From: Acetivibrio alkalicellulosi
GTDB taxonomy: Bacteria > Bacillota > Clostridia > Acetivibrionales > Acetivibrionaceae
Assembly: GCA_008125075.1 (NCBI GenBank)
Contig: VLTH01000002.1
Location: 423,105 to 487,104 of the forward strand
Direction of reading: 5' to 3'
Length of the DNA: 64,000 nt
Made by a program: the position numbers and the translations under genes. Shown here in pieces: positions 9,464 to 17,799 of this stretch. Each line of letters begins with the position of its first letter. Position 1 is the stretch's first letter. The notes beneath the pieces are model-generated. The model did no database searches and was not told the origin of the DNA. It saw only the letters and a list, made by a program, of their open reading frames with translations.

Positions 9464-11368
9464 ATGTTAAAGACTCTTACAAATAAAAGGGCTAACGGTG
9501 TTATAATGGATGAGTATTCATATACATATGATGCTGCTGGCAATCAGGATTCAAAGACAGAGATTATAAATGGAGTAGAAAAGGGGACAACTTCATATAC
9601 ATATGACGAATTAAACAGACTTAAAACAGTAACAGAACCTAACCTTAGAAAAACAACCTACACTTATGACAGGGCTGGCAACAGGGAAACTGAAACAATT
9701 GAAAGTGGAAGTGATACTACTGTAAATACTTATGCTTACAATGATCAAGACAGGTTAAATTCTGTAACAACAAGGCTAAATGGAAGCGTAACAGAAACAA
9801 CAGGATTCTCATATGACGATAACGGAAATCAGCTTACAATTAGAAGAAATAATAAGATAATAACAACAAATGAATACAATGAAAAAAATCAATTAGTAAG
9901 GACTACAACTAATGGAACTACCGTTGTAAACACTTATAACGGTGAAGGATTAAGGGTTGCAAAAGAAGTAAACGGTTCTTTGACAAGGTATATATATGAG
10001 TATTTGAAAGTTATACTTGAGGTAGATGGTAGTGGTAAACAGGTAGGTAGAAATCTATATGGAATAAATCTTCTTATGAGGGATGTAGATGGTGAAAGCT
10101 ACTACTACATGTATAACGGTAATGCTGATGTAACAGCACTAATTAATAGTGTAACATCACAAATAGATGCTACCTACTATTATGATGCATTTGGTAATAT
10201 ATTAGAGTCAACAGGAAATGTAAATAACAGTATTACATATGCAGGATATCAGTGGGATGAAGAAACAGGACTCTATTACCTAAATGCTAGAATGTATGAT
10301 CCTAAGATTGCAAGGTTTTTGCAGGAAGATACATACAGGGGTGATCTAAGGGATCCACTTAGTTTGAATCTGTATGCGTATAGTCATAACAATCCAATAA
10401 AATATTATGACCCAACAGGATACTGGATCGAATTACGTGAGAACCTTGAAGCACTTCTAAAAGTACAACTTAACTATAAGAGTGTTTATGACAATCCTTA
10501 TATGCCTTGGAAGAGTAAACAAGATTATTTAGATATATTAAGTGAAGAAATAGGCTTAATCAAAGAAAACATTTACAACACTGCACAAGTTTATGAAAAC
10601 TGGCCTTTAGGAGTAATTGACGGGTATTATGCACGGGATATTGTAGATTCAATATTTGCCAATGGCAATACTAGGGCGTTTACATTAATTGATGATACAA
10701 AATTAGCATTGGAAATTTTCCAACAACAGTCAGATGCTCATTTTAGACAGAAACTCAAACTAGACGGTATTCAAGTAGGAGTAACAGCTGGTGCTATAGT
10801 AGGGATTGTAAAGGCTGGACCTATAGCATCTGGGGCAAGTGCTGTAAAATCGGGAACAGGTGTAGTATCAGCAAAAGTAAATAATGCAATGCTACAAACT
10901 TACATTTCTTTTACTACTGCTGCGGGTACAGTAGCTGAAAAAGGAACAGGTGTCATCAAAAAAAGTTTTAATTGGGTAACGGGTAAGGGAACGGGCAAAC
11001 TTGAAAAAGCAATGCTCAAATCAAATTCTGCTAATCAATGGGGAACTCTATCTGATGGAACTAACCAAGGAGTTAAACATTTTAAAAACTATTGGGATGA
11101 ATACCCTGAACGAATTCCTTCATTAGCTAAGCGTTTAGGAGTTGCCCCTAATGAATTTGAAAACACCGTTAAAGGATTTGAGAATTTCACCAACGCTGCT
11201 CAAAAAGTAATAACAAATCATTCTTCAATGAAAACAGTTGGTGATAAAACTATGTATTTCATTGAAGGTGCAGAGAAAGCTAAAAAGGGTGTTGCAGTAA
11301 TTGTTCAAGATGGAAAGATTCAAACAATGATGCCAACCACTCTAAAAGATTTCTTAAATTTACAATAA
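9464..11368 (+). CDS. orphan RHS-core fragment with unrecognised toxin-like tip
   Basis: RHS-core similarity begins exactly at the TGA of the preceding gene (position 9319) and is open in frame; the first ATG is 9464. It is nearly identical to the other two copies through YLNARMYDP (about residue 273) and DPTGY (about 320), with a 3-base in-frame deletion near 9448. The 310-residue tip has a Gly/Ala-rich hydrophobic stretch (about residues 442-470, GVTAGAIVGIVKAG) as in many pre-toxin linkers, then a ~100-residue C-terminal domain with AKRLGVAPNEFENTVKGF and KTVGDKTMYFIEG. I do not recognise this domain; small RNase folds often have this size. No signal peptide or clear ribosome binding site is visible, so this is probably another silent cassette. 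Confidence 0.8.
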   Translation: MLKTLTNKRANGVIMDEYSYTYDAAGNQDSKTEIINGVEKGTTSYTYDELNRLKTVTEPNLRKTTYTYDRAGNRETETIESGSDTTVNTYAYNDQDRLNSVTTRLNGSVTETTGFSYDDNGNQLTIRRNNKIITTNEYNEKNQLVRTTTNGTTVVNTYNGEGLRVAKEVNGSLTRYIYEYLKVILEVDGSGKQVGRNLYGINLLMRDVDGESYYYMYNGNADVTALINSVTSQIDATYYYDAFGNILESTGNVNNSITYAGYQWDEETGLYYLNARMYDPKIARFLQEDTYRGDLRDPLSLNLYAYSHNNPIKYYDPTGYWIELRENLEALLKVQLNYKSVYDNPYMPWKSKQDYLDILSEEIGLIKENIYNTAQVYENWPLGVIDGYYARDIVDSIFANGNTRAFTLIDDTKLALEIFQQQSDAHFRQKLKLDGIQVGVTAGAIVGIVKAGPIASGASAVKSGTGVVSAKVNNAMLQTYISFTTAAGTVAEKGTGVIKKSFNWVTGKGTGKLEKAMLKSNSANQWGTLSDGTNQGVKHFKNYWDEYPERIPSLAKRLGVAPNEFENTVKGFENFTNAAQKVITNHSSMKTVGDKTMYFIEGAEKAKKGVAVIVQDGKIQTMMPTTLKDFLNLQ

Positions 11369-11386
11369 GAATATATGGAGGTAATT

Positions 11387-11809
11387 ATGCCTAAAGCAAG
11401 GATTAGAGAAGTAAAATATGATGGATATGAAAGACTCTATTTATTGGACTTGATAGAATCAAATAACAAAGTATGTGCTTATGGTCTAGAATATGATAAT
11501 TATGTTAAGAGCGGTTCAGAAGTTATTAAAGAAATAGTTGAAAAAGAATGCAATTTCTCAATAGAGTGGGTTAACAAAATTAGGGTAGCTAGTTTTGAGG
11601 TTGATGAAATTATACAAGATAAACCAGGTTCATCACATACTGTTTGCAATGTTACAATTTCTAAAGTAATTGATTCAGACTCTTTTGAATGGTTTAGCAA
11701 GTATTTAGGAAAAGTTACCACGGAAATTGAAAATGATGTTGATTTTTTAGAAGTAGGTATAAAAGTATCATTTACAGGAAATCTACGTGTGTACTTCGAA
11801 AATTTGTAG
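11387..11809 (+). CDS. hypothetical protein, candidate immunity protein
   Basis: Start 11387 (MPKARIREVKYDG) is preceded by GGAGG five bases upstream; the earlier in-frame ATG at 11375 lies before that site and is unlikely. The product is 140 residues, soluble and acidic, with no recognised domain or signal peptide. It follows the third RHS tip by 18 bases on the same strand, the usual place for an immunity gene. Function is inferred from position. Confidence 0.6.
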   Translation: MPKARIREVKYDGYERLYLLDLIESNNKVCAYGLEYDNYVKSGSEVIKEIVEKECNFSIEWVNKIRVASFEVDEIIQDKPGSSHTVCNVTISKVIDSDSFEWFSKYLGKVTTEIENDVDFLEVGIKVSFTGNLRVYFENL

Positions 11810-11913
11810 GCATGTTTGAAAAGTGGGAATTTTAGCCCTATAAAAATTGGTACGGTTTACTTAACAAAAGCTAAGGTATAGAGACTTAAAATAACAATAT
11901 TTAATTAATATTC

Positions 11914-11948
11914 AGGCATAATGTAGTTGTTTTCACTATATTATGCCT
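11914..11948 (+). terminator. long hairpin after the third RHS cassette
   Basis: AGGCATAATGTAG pairs with CTATATTATGCCT (one G-T pair) across a 9-base loop. There is no clear T-run, so it may be a weak terminator or simply a palindrome. The rest of 11810-12065 shows no coding potential that I can support. Confidence 0.4.
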
Positions 11949-12065
11949 CTTACAAATTACAAGCATGTTTAATAATGGATTTGAAAATCAAAAAAGGCTA
12001 AAGTGATATTATCATAATGATGAAAAAGAAGGGATAAAAATATATATTTATATAATAAACAATTT

Positions 12066-12275
12066 GAACATATAGTTGCAGTCAAAGACGGTGGAAATGA
12101 CCATCTAAATAATCTAATGTATGTACATAGTTACTGCTATTAAACTAATAATTCTTTAAGTAGCTGGAGAGTCAATGATAATGACAATCTTATAAAGGCT
12201 TGAGCCGTATGAGTGGAAACTATCATTTACGGTTCTTAGGCGAGAAAGGGGAAGCGATTCCCCCTACTTAGCCGA
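12066..12275 (+). mobile_element. 3' remnant of a group II intron (HNH tail of the intron protein plus domains V and VI)
   Basis: Positions 12066-12143 encode EHIVAVKDGGNDHLNNLMY followed by VHSYCY and a stop, matching the C-terminal HNH endonuclease region of group II intron reverse transcriptases. Positions 12202-12235 form a 34-base domain V (GAGCCGTA ... GAAA loop ... TACGGTTC), and 12236-12273 a domain VI-like stem (GGGG/CCCC, then CTACTT). Domains I-III and the reverse transcriptase are absent, so the intron is 5'-truncated and dead. The 3' exon directly after it is an Rpn-family nuclease remnant. Confidence 0.8.
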
Positions 12276-12278
12276 GAG

Positions 12279-12733
12279 AAATTTGACAGTGAAAAGGACG
12301 TTGATCAAATTGAAGGAATAGAACTTTGGCTAGACTTTATAAAGGAAGTAGATAAAAAAGGAAGTCAGAAAAGGTTGGAAAGATTAAAGGAAAGGAGTGA
12401 CAAAATAAAGATGGCAGTGGAGATGATAAAAAAAATTAGTGCAGATGAAAAGATTTTAGAAAAATACTTAGAAAGAGAAAAAGCAAGAATGGACGAGATG
12501 TCTAGGCTTAAGGATGCGCAGAAATAAAGGGCAAAGCAGAAGGTAGAGAAGAAGGTAGAGAAGAAGAAAAAAAGGCATTAATTATAAAGCTGCTGAGAAA
12601 AAAACTTAAAAACATACCAGAGGAGATAATAAATATAATTGAAAAAACAAATGATTTGGATATGTTAGAAAGACTTTCGGACAACATATTTGAAATTAAT
12701 GCTATTAAAGATATAGAAGAATTTTTAAAATAG
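12279..12733 (+). pseudogene. Rpn/PD-(D/E)XK transposase-like nuclease, C-terminal remnant, frameshifted
   Basis: Frame 1 (12279-12525) reads KFDSEKDVDQIEGIELWLDF and continues into a charged helix ending ARMDEMSRLKDAQK. A one-base shift is then needed to continue with KGKAEGREEGREEEKKALI and the tail IPEEIINIIEKTNDLDMLER to TAG at 12733. The GKAEG repeat and the IPEEII helix are typical of the C-terminus of Rpn-family recombination-promoting nucleases. The N-terminal catalytic domain is missing; the group II intron remnant abuts it upstream. Confidence 0.7.
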
Positions 12734-12805
12734 ATAACAAGAAGCTTTGAACATATATTTTAATAATGTGTAAATAAATACTTTGAGATATATTTCGAAT
12801 AATAG

Positions 12806-12852
12806 TTGTGGTCAGGATATTATTTTTTATTACAATCATGACCACAATTTTT
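12806..12852 (+). terminator. rho-independent terminator-like hairpin
   Basis: TTGTGGTCA pairs perfectly with TGACCACAA, followed by TTTTTATTTT on the plus strand. It lies after the Rpn remnant. Confidence 0.6.
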
Positions 12853-12956
12853 ATTTTAACCAAAATAGTTGGATTAAATCTATTTACCAAACCTAAATCA
12901 TTAAAAATCATGAAACATTGCCCCGATTTTTTGAGAATGTTATAATAAAAAGTAAA

Positions 12957-13206
12957 AATGTGACTGTAACTGGCACTACAGGAACTATTGTAAGAACTTA
13001 TGATGAACTTTCAAGAGTTACATCAAAAACTGTACCTTATATAGGTAAAATAACATATTTGTATGATATAATAGTGGAAGATGGACTTTTAGCTGATACT
13101 TCAACTGATACTATATGGTACAATTGATAAAGGATTAACAGGGAATTTACATATAATCCCAATGCATAAAACTCCTAAACAAATAATTGAAGAGCTCAGA
13201 AATTGA
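12957..13206 (+). pseudogene. short RHS-core remnant fused to the tail of a lost toxin tip
   Basis: Positions 12957-13107 are nearly identical to a piece of the RHS core in the three long copies (VRTYDELSRVTSKTVPYIGK). Similarity stops right after ACTGAT at about 13107. In another frame the next bases read YGTIDKGLTGNLHIIPMHKT and then PKQIIEELRN to a stop at 13206, which looks like the last ~30 residues of a different RHS tip. Most of the tip and the core have been deleted and the two frames no longer match, so this cassette is dead. The membrane protein that follows may be its surviving partner. Confidence 0.7.
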
Positions 13207-13250
13207 TATATTATATATATAGTAATAAAATGAAGGGAGAAGGATTTTGA

Positions 13251-14138
13251 ATGTTTCAAATATTTAAACTGTTAATAAATTGTATTATAACACCTTCCCA
13301 AACAATTACTAATAGTAATTGTTTGGACAATTATAATAAAAAAAATATGAATATATTAATAATTATTTTAGTTACCATTTTATCAATATTAACACTTGTA
13401 TATTACAGTACATATTCTATTTTAAGTATACAGTTTTTATATGCTATATTATTTATAACGCCAGTATTATACCTAATTAATAAAATTATAATAGCAATAT
13501 ATTATTTAGTGTTTAAAAAACTTATTATTCAACCAAATAGCTTCAGAAATCTTGAAAGGAAACTATTGCCTTTTGTTGTGATACTTTTAATTTTTTCTAT
13601 AATAATATTTTTTATAAATTATTACTTTTACAAATCATTTGCCTATTTGCTACATATTCTTGTTTTTGCATGGTTCAACATACAAGTATATAGAGTAATG
13701 AAAAATCAATCAGAAAAAAAATATGCAAATGCTATAATGAGAAAATTTTCAGTTATAATATTGATAGTAATATCCATAATATCTTTTCAAATTGTGTTAA
13801 ATAACATTAATGAAAAAAAAGAGCAAGCATATAGCATTAGGGAAGAAGTATTTGAGGTTTCTTCATATGGTTATAATATTCTGGTTCAAAAAATGGATTC
13901 TAAAGAAAAGGTTAGTGAAGAAGAAAGATATTATATAATTGAAAAGCTTAAACGTCATGGGTTAGGTACATTATCTGAAGATGAACTTGAATTAATATTA
14001 GCGGTAAATAGTATGTGTTATGCTTCAATTAATTACTTTAACTATAAAGAAAATAATAATGTAGAGGGAATGGAAGAACAATTAAACATTTATGAAAATT
14101 CTAAAAATACAGCTATGGAGTTATTAGATAAATTATAA
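13251..14138 (+). CDS. multi-pass membrane protein, possible orphan immunity protein
   Basis: A 295-residue protein with a GGGAGAAGG site before the ATG. Hydrophobic segments are visible at about residues 34-55, 57-85, 105-127, 128-145 and 165-185, followed by a soluble, charged C-terminal region of about 100 residues (EKKEQAYSIREEVFEVSS onward). I recognise no family. It follows the toxin-tail remnant by 44 bases in the same orientation, so it may be an immunity protein left after its toxin decayed. A membrane immunity protein would imply a pore-forming or envelope-acting toxin, which is inference. Confidence 0.55.
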   Translation: MFQIFKLLINCIITPSQTITNSNCLDNYNKKNMNILIIILVTILSILTLVYYSTYSILSIQFLYAILFITPVLYLINKIIIAIYYLVFKKLIIQPNSFRNLERKLLPFVVILLIFSIIIFFINYYFYKSFAYLLHILVFAWFNIQVYRVMKNQSEKKYANAIMRKFSVIILIVISIISFQIVLNNINEKKEQAYSIREEVFEVSSYGYNILVQKMDSKEKVSEEERYYIIEKLKRHGLGTLSEDELELILAVNSMCYASINYFNYKENNNVEGMEEQLNIYENSKNTAMELLDKL

Positions 14139-14178
14139 TATTATTCATAAAGATAGTGAAGTTGTTTAGGGTGCAAGT

Positions 14179-14463
14179 CTCAAAAACTTAATACTTAATA
14201 AGGCTAAAACACGAATCAATATTAATGCTCCTGCCCCTAAAGATGGAGTGCTAAATATTGGAGCAGGTCAAAATCCTATGCCTGGTGCTTATAACATAGA
14301 CTTAAAAGCATTAACTGGAGTTTATGTTGGTAATGTTATTGATTTAAGTAATATAACAACAGGAAGTCAAAGCACAATTATTACGCAGAATTCTTATGGT
14401 TATAATCCATTAACATCAAAAGTATCAAGAGTATTACAAAAAGGTGGTGCTATTCATTTAACA
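14179..14463 (+). pseudogene. methyltransferase-like RHS tip, 5' part, interrupted by an IS91-type element
   Basis: The open frame reads LNKAKTRININAPAPKDGVL and then NIGAGQNPMPGAYNIDLKAL, a glycine-rich motif I of a Rossmann methyltransferase, then ITTGSQSTII and VSRVLQKGGAIHLT. Domains of this type occur as C-terminal tips of RHS proteins. No RHS core is attached. The frame is broken after Thr (codon 14461-14463) by an insertion and resumes at 16837 with GGMSNKYFKS. Removing the insert with one AACA copy restores a continuous frame. Confidence 0.75.
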
Positions 14464-14474
14464 CTTAGCCAACG

Positions 14475-14561
14475 TTCCGAAGTTTTCGGCGAAAAAAGGC
14501 TCTATCCAAATGTAGAATGGATAGAGCTTAATTTATGCACACCCCGCCGAAAATTTTGGAA
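14475..14561. repeat. nested hairpins at the transposase-distal end of the IS91-type element
   Basis: The outer arms 14475-14491 and 14545-14561 match at 15 of 17 positions (TTCCGAAGTTTTCGGCG type). Inside, GCTCTATCCA (14499-14508) pairs perfectly with TGGATAGAGC (14518-14527). Such structures fit the origin or terminus end of a rolling-circle element. Confidence 0.65.
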
Positions 14562-14757
14562 TTGCATGATGAACGAAGCCGCTGGATGTAGTAGCTGATA
14601 TGGGGATTTAATTTTTATTCATTCCTGCTAATTGCAACTTTTCGTCATGATACTTCTAAAATTTAACATAGAATATTGCCTCATTGCTAAAAATAGGTAC
14701 AAGAAAGCAGACCCATGGTTAATGGGTTTTTAATTTTTTTATTCAGTTAACAAAAAG

Positions 14758-15872
14758 TTATTCTCTTAAAATAATTCTGTTTATAAACTCAGAACCACAA
14801 AGAGGGCAACAAAAAATATCAGCACCAAATATTTTTTTTATAATTTCACGCCTACTAAGTCGTTTTACTTCTGTAAACCTTGAACCAGTGAGCTTTTGAC
14901 ATAGCTTAAGTTTTGTTTTTTTGTTTCTATTACTTAATAGACCAAAATGTCTAATCTTGAAAAACCCCTTAGGGAGAACATGCATGAGAAACCTTCTTAT
15001 AAATTCAAAAACAGAAAGATTCATTACCTTTTCTTTGTTGTTATCTTTATAATCTCGCCATTTAAAATAAACACGATTATCTTTAACGGTTATTAGTCTG
15101 CTATTTGTTATTGCAATTTTATGAGTGTATCTACCAAGATACTCAATAACATTTTCAGGAGTTTTAAATGGTGGTTTACAATAGACAACCCATTCTTTAG
15201 TATAAAGCTCATTTTTAAGAGCTTTAAAGTCAATTTCATTTAAAAAATGTGATATCTTTTTTTTTCTAAGAGTAAACACAAATTATGCATAAACTTTCCT
15301 CTAAATTTCCTGCTAAGTACTTTTACAGGAATAAAGAATTTCTTTCTTGAATGTTTAAAAACTTTTTCAGATGGTAATAAACCACCCCCAGGAACTATAC
15401 AGTGTATATGAGGATGGAATGATAAATTTTGTCCCCATGTATGTAAAACAGTAGTAATACCAATTTGAGCTCCCAAGTATTTTTTATCCATCGAAAGTTC
15501 TGTAAGGGTTTCAGATACGCACTTAAAAAGAAGATTATATAGATGTTTTTTATTACTAAAAATCAATGTGTTCAATAAATCTGGTACTGTAAATACAACA
15601 TGAAAATAATGAGTATTTATAAGCTCAGACTTTCTAGCATCAACCCATTCTTCCTTTGCGATGTTTTGACATTTAGGGCAGTGCCTATTACGACAAGAAT
15701 TATAAGACATTTTCTTGTGACCACACGCCAAGCATTGTTCAATATGCATATCTAAAGCAGAAGTTCTACAAGCTTCTATAGAATCCATTACTTTCAAAGA
15801 ATCTATAGGTAAAATATAATTTTCTCTAAAGCTTTCACCGTATTCTTTAAAAATAGAATTAATATCATACAT
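14758..15872 (-). CDS. IS91-family HUH transposase, two frames joined by a -1 shift
   Basis: Frame 1 starts at ATG 15872 (MYDINSIFKEY), overlapping the integrase stop, and ends at 15240. It has the N-terminal zinc-binding region (CLACGHKKMSYNSCRNRHCP) and the HUH motif HPHIH. Frame 2 (from about 15279 to 14758) continues with VIEYLGRYTHKIAITNSRL, which carries the catalytic Tyr, and a final CPLCGSEF zinc motif. The frames meet at a run of nine A on the coding strand (15257-15265), where GAA AAA AAA AGA would slip -1 to AAG ATA. This may be real frameshifting, an inactivating mutation or a homopolymer sequencing error. The combined product has the normal length for the family. Confidence 0.8.
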
Positions 15873-16713
15873 CAAAATCACCACCATCAAATGGACTACT
15901 AGTGCCAAGAATATCTTTTCGAGCCAAATGAATATAGATCATAGTTGTTTCTAATTTTTCATGTCCTAATAAGTCTTTAACAATTATAAGATTTGTTCCT
16001 TGTTCCACAAGATGGGTGGCAAAACTATGTCTTAGTGTATGAGGAGAAACATTTTTAGTAATACCCGCTTTTTTAACTGCTTCTTTAAATGTTGATTGGA
16101 TAGTTCTTGTGCTAATAGGATTAGAAGGATTTTGACCAGGAAAAAGCCAATCAGTGGGGCGAAATTTTTTAAAATATGTACGAAGTATTTCAAGATTGTT
16201 TTTGGATAATAGTGCAAATCGATCTTTGTTTCCTTTTCCTTGTCTAATAAATATTTGCATGTTCTTACTGTCAATATCAGAAATTTTTAATCTTGAAACT
16301 TCACTAACTCTTAAACCTGCTGAATAAGCAGTTACAATCATTGCTTTATGCTTTAAATAAGAGGCATTTTTAAATATTTTATTAACTTCATCTTTTGATA
16401 ATACCTCTGGAAACTTCTTTTTATTTTTAATTCGTGGTATGTGTTTCATATTCCAATCTCTTTCGAATACAGTTTCATAAAGAAACCTAATAGCACTATA
16501 GCAACCATTAATAGATTCACTGCTAAGTTTTTTAATTTTTATGGCATGATGTAAAAAATCTCTTACATGATCATAATTCATTTCACTAAATGGAAGATTA
16601 AAATGATTTGTAAAATGCCTTAAGTTCATTAGATATTTTTTTTGAGTTGAAATTGCAAATCCTCTAAGTTCCATTCCTTGTTTCATTTTTTCAAATGCTT
16701 TGTTATTTGTCAT
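15865..16713 (-). CDS. tyrosine recombinase/integrase of the IS91-type element
   Basis: A 282-residue phage-integrase-family protein with an N-terminal SAM-like DNA-binding domain (about residues 1-90) and a catalytic domain containing Arg in SAGLRVSEVSRL, the HTLRH box in SPHTLRHSFATHLV, and the nucleophile Tyr in LGHEKLETTMIYIH. An AAAGGAGAG site precedes the ATG. The transposase starts within its last codons (ATGTATGA), so the two are translationally coupled. Integrases of this type accompany a subset of IS91-like elements. Confidence 0.9.
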   Translation of the reverse strand: MTNNKAFEKMKQGMELRGFAISTQKKYLMNLRHFTNHFNLPFSEMNYDHVRDFLHHAIKIKKLSSESINGCYSAIRFLYETVFERDWNMKHIPRIKNKKKFPEVLSKDEVNKIFKNASYLKHKAMIVTAYSAGLRVSEVSRLKISDIDSKNMQIFIRQGKGNKDRFALLSKNNLEILRTYFKKFRPTDWLFPGQNPSNPISTRTIQSTFKEAVKKAGITKNVSPHTLRHSFATHLVEQGTNLIIVKDLLGHEKLETTMIYIHLARKDILGTSSPFDGGDFDV

Positions 16714-16811
16714 AATAGATACTCTCCTTTAAAAATTATTTGATTTAATTTTAAAGGAAAGTATAGTATAATTGTTATATATTTTACTCGAGATTAAAAC
16801 AAGCAACAGCC

Positions 16812-16825
16812 ACCGCGTAAGCGGT
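16812..16825. repeat. terminal hairpin of the IS91-type element
   Basis: ACCGC-GTAA-GCGGT, 8-11 bases inside the right junction of the element. Confidence 0.6.
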
Positions 16826-16836
16826 TTAGTTCAACA

Positions 16837-17001
16837 GGAGGTATGTCTAATAAATACTTCAAAAGTGTTTACAAAATGACTGCTGAACGATTAAAGGCTG
16901 ATAAATATACAATAGTTTCAAAGGGAGAAGCTACAGATGCAACAGTTGGCAACCACACTACTGGTGAAATAATAAGAAGTACTATGATGAAAAGTATTTA
17001 A
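16837..17001 (+). pseudogene. methyltransferase-like RHS tip, 3' part
   Basis: Continues the tip interrupted at 14463: GGMSNKYFKSVYKMTAERLK, then a stretch with SKGEATDATVGNHTTGE, ending SMMKSI-type residues and TAA at 16999-17001. The two halves together make a complete ~145-residue domain. An ATG at 16843 could start a truncated peptide, but nothing suggests it is used. Confidence 0.75.
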
Positions 17002-17022
17002 AAGAAAGATAGGAGGTTTAAA

Positions 17023-17568
17023 TTGAGATATATACTTGATATAACAAAAAATAATTTTGAAAGGATCGATTTTACTGAGGCGAAAATTCTTGATTTTCAT
17101 TGTCAATGCAAACTTCCAAGCAACGTAGAATTTAAAACATGGGGAGCTACCATATTATCATCACCTACTTGGAATCATGTTGAAAAATTTGATAGTTATT
17201 TGACAAATAATGATGATATGTATATAGCGGGAGAAGGGATTGTAAAAATTGACAAAGTAATTGGTGGTAATGTTGAAGTTTATGCATATGATAATATAAG
17301 AGGTTCAAATAATCGAACAATTGTAGCAAAAAATTGCGACGGTTCGGAATTAGTGTTTAGAAGAGAATGGCAATTTGATAAAGGCTATAAGTTAGATGAA
17401 TACTTATGGGAATGTGTTATGAGTTGGCCTGATGGATTTTGTAATTTAAAACTTTATAGCGATAATGGTAATGTAACTTATGAGTTTGATACAAAAAATA
17501 TGATATCTGTAGAAGAATATATAAACAATCCACTTGTATATTCTTATCATGAGTGTCCGAGTGTTTGA
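17023..17568 (+). CDS. hypothetical protein, candidate immunity protein of the methyltransferase-like tip
   Basis: A 181-residue protein with a TTG start at 17023; AGGAGG at 17011-17016 gives ideal spacing and there is no closer ATG. No recognised domain or signal peptide. It is soluble and rich in acidic and aromatic residues (WNHVEKFDSYLTNNDDMYI). It lies 21 bases after the toxin tip and appears intact although the toxin is broken, as expected if it still protects against sibling toxins. The role is inferred from position. Confidence 0.6.
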   Translation: MRYILDITKNNFERIDFTEAKILDFHCQCKLPSNVEFKTWGATILSSPTWNHVEKFDSYLTNNDDMYIAGEGIVKIDKVIGGNVEVYAYDNIRGSNNRTIVAKNCDGSELVFRREWQFDKGYKLDEYLWECVMSWPDGFCNLKLYSDNGNVTYEFDTKNMISVEEYINNPLVYSYHECPSV

Positions 17569-17657
17569 AATTCAATCAGGCTAAAGTATATTAAAAAAAT
17601 GAATATTTAACCAAAGAGCTGGAATGTGCTCCAAAGGTATTCCAACTCGTTGGTATA

Positions 17658-17699
17658 TTAAAAAAACTCTCCATATACATTTTAAGTAAGTGGAGAGTT
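17658..17699 (-). terminator. rho-independent terminator of the RCC1-dockerin gene
   Basis: On the minus strand AACTCTCCA pairs with TGGAGAGTT and is followed by seven T. It lies about 100 bases past the stop at 17800. Confidence 0.75.
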
Positions 17700-17799
17700 G
17701 TAGATTGTAAATTTTAAACACAAATTAAATTTAATCTATACTATCAAATACTGGAACCCTTTCGTAGATATCATCAATTATAGGAAATCTCTCATCAAT

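Larger units (their letters stand above)
14464..16836 (-). mobile_element. IS91-family element with tyrosine recombinase (about 2.4 kb)
   Basis: The element is delimited by the split toxin tip: left junction after AACA at 14460-14463, right junction after AACA at 16833-16836. The empty site can be rebuilt with one AACA copy. It encodes on the minus strand a tyrosine integrase and, overlapping its end, a Y2/HUH transposase of IS91/IS801 type. Both ends carry hairpins (14475-14561 and 16812-16825) rather than matching inverted repeats, as expected of rolling-circle elements. The repeated AACA may be a target duplication or a target-site preference. Confidence 0.75.

Noticed and set aside
16032-16274. 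80-codon frame inside the integrase on the same strand
   Set aside because: Alternative frame of an intact integrase gene with no start signal.
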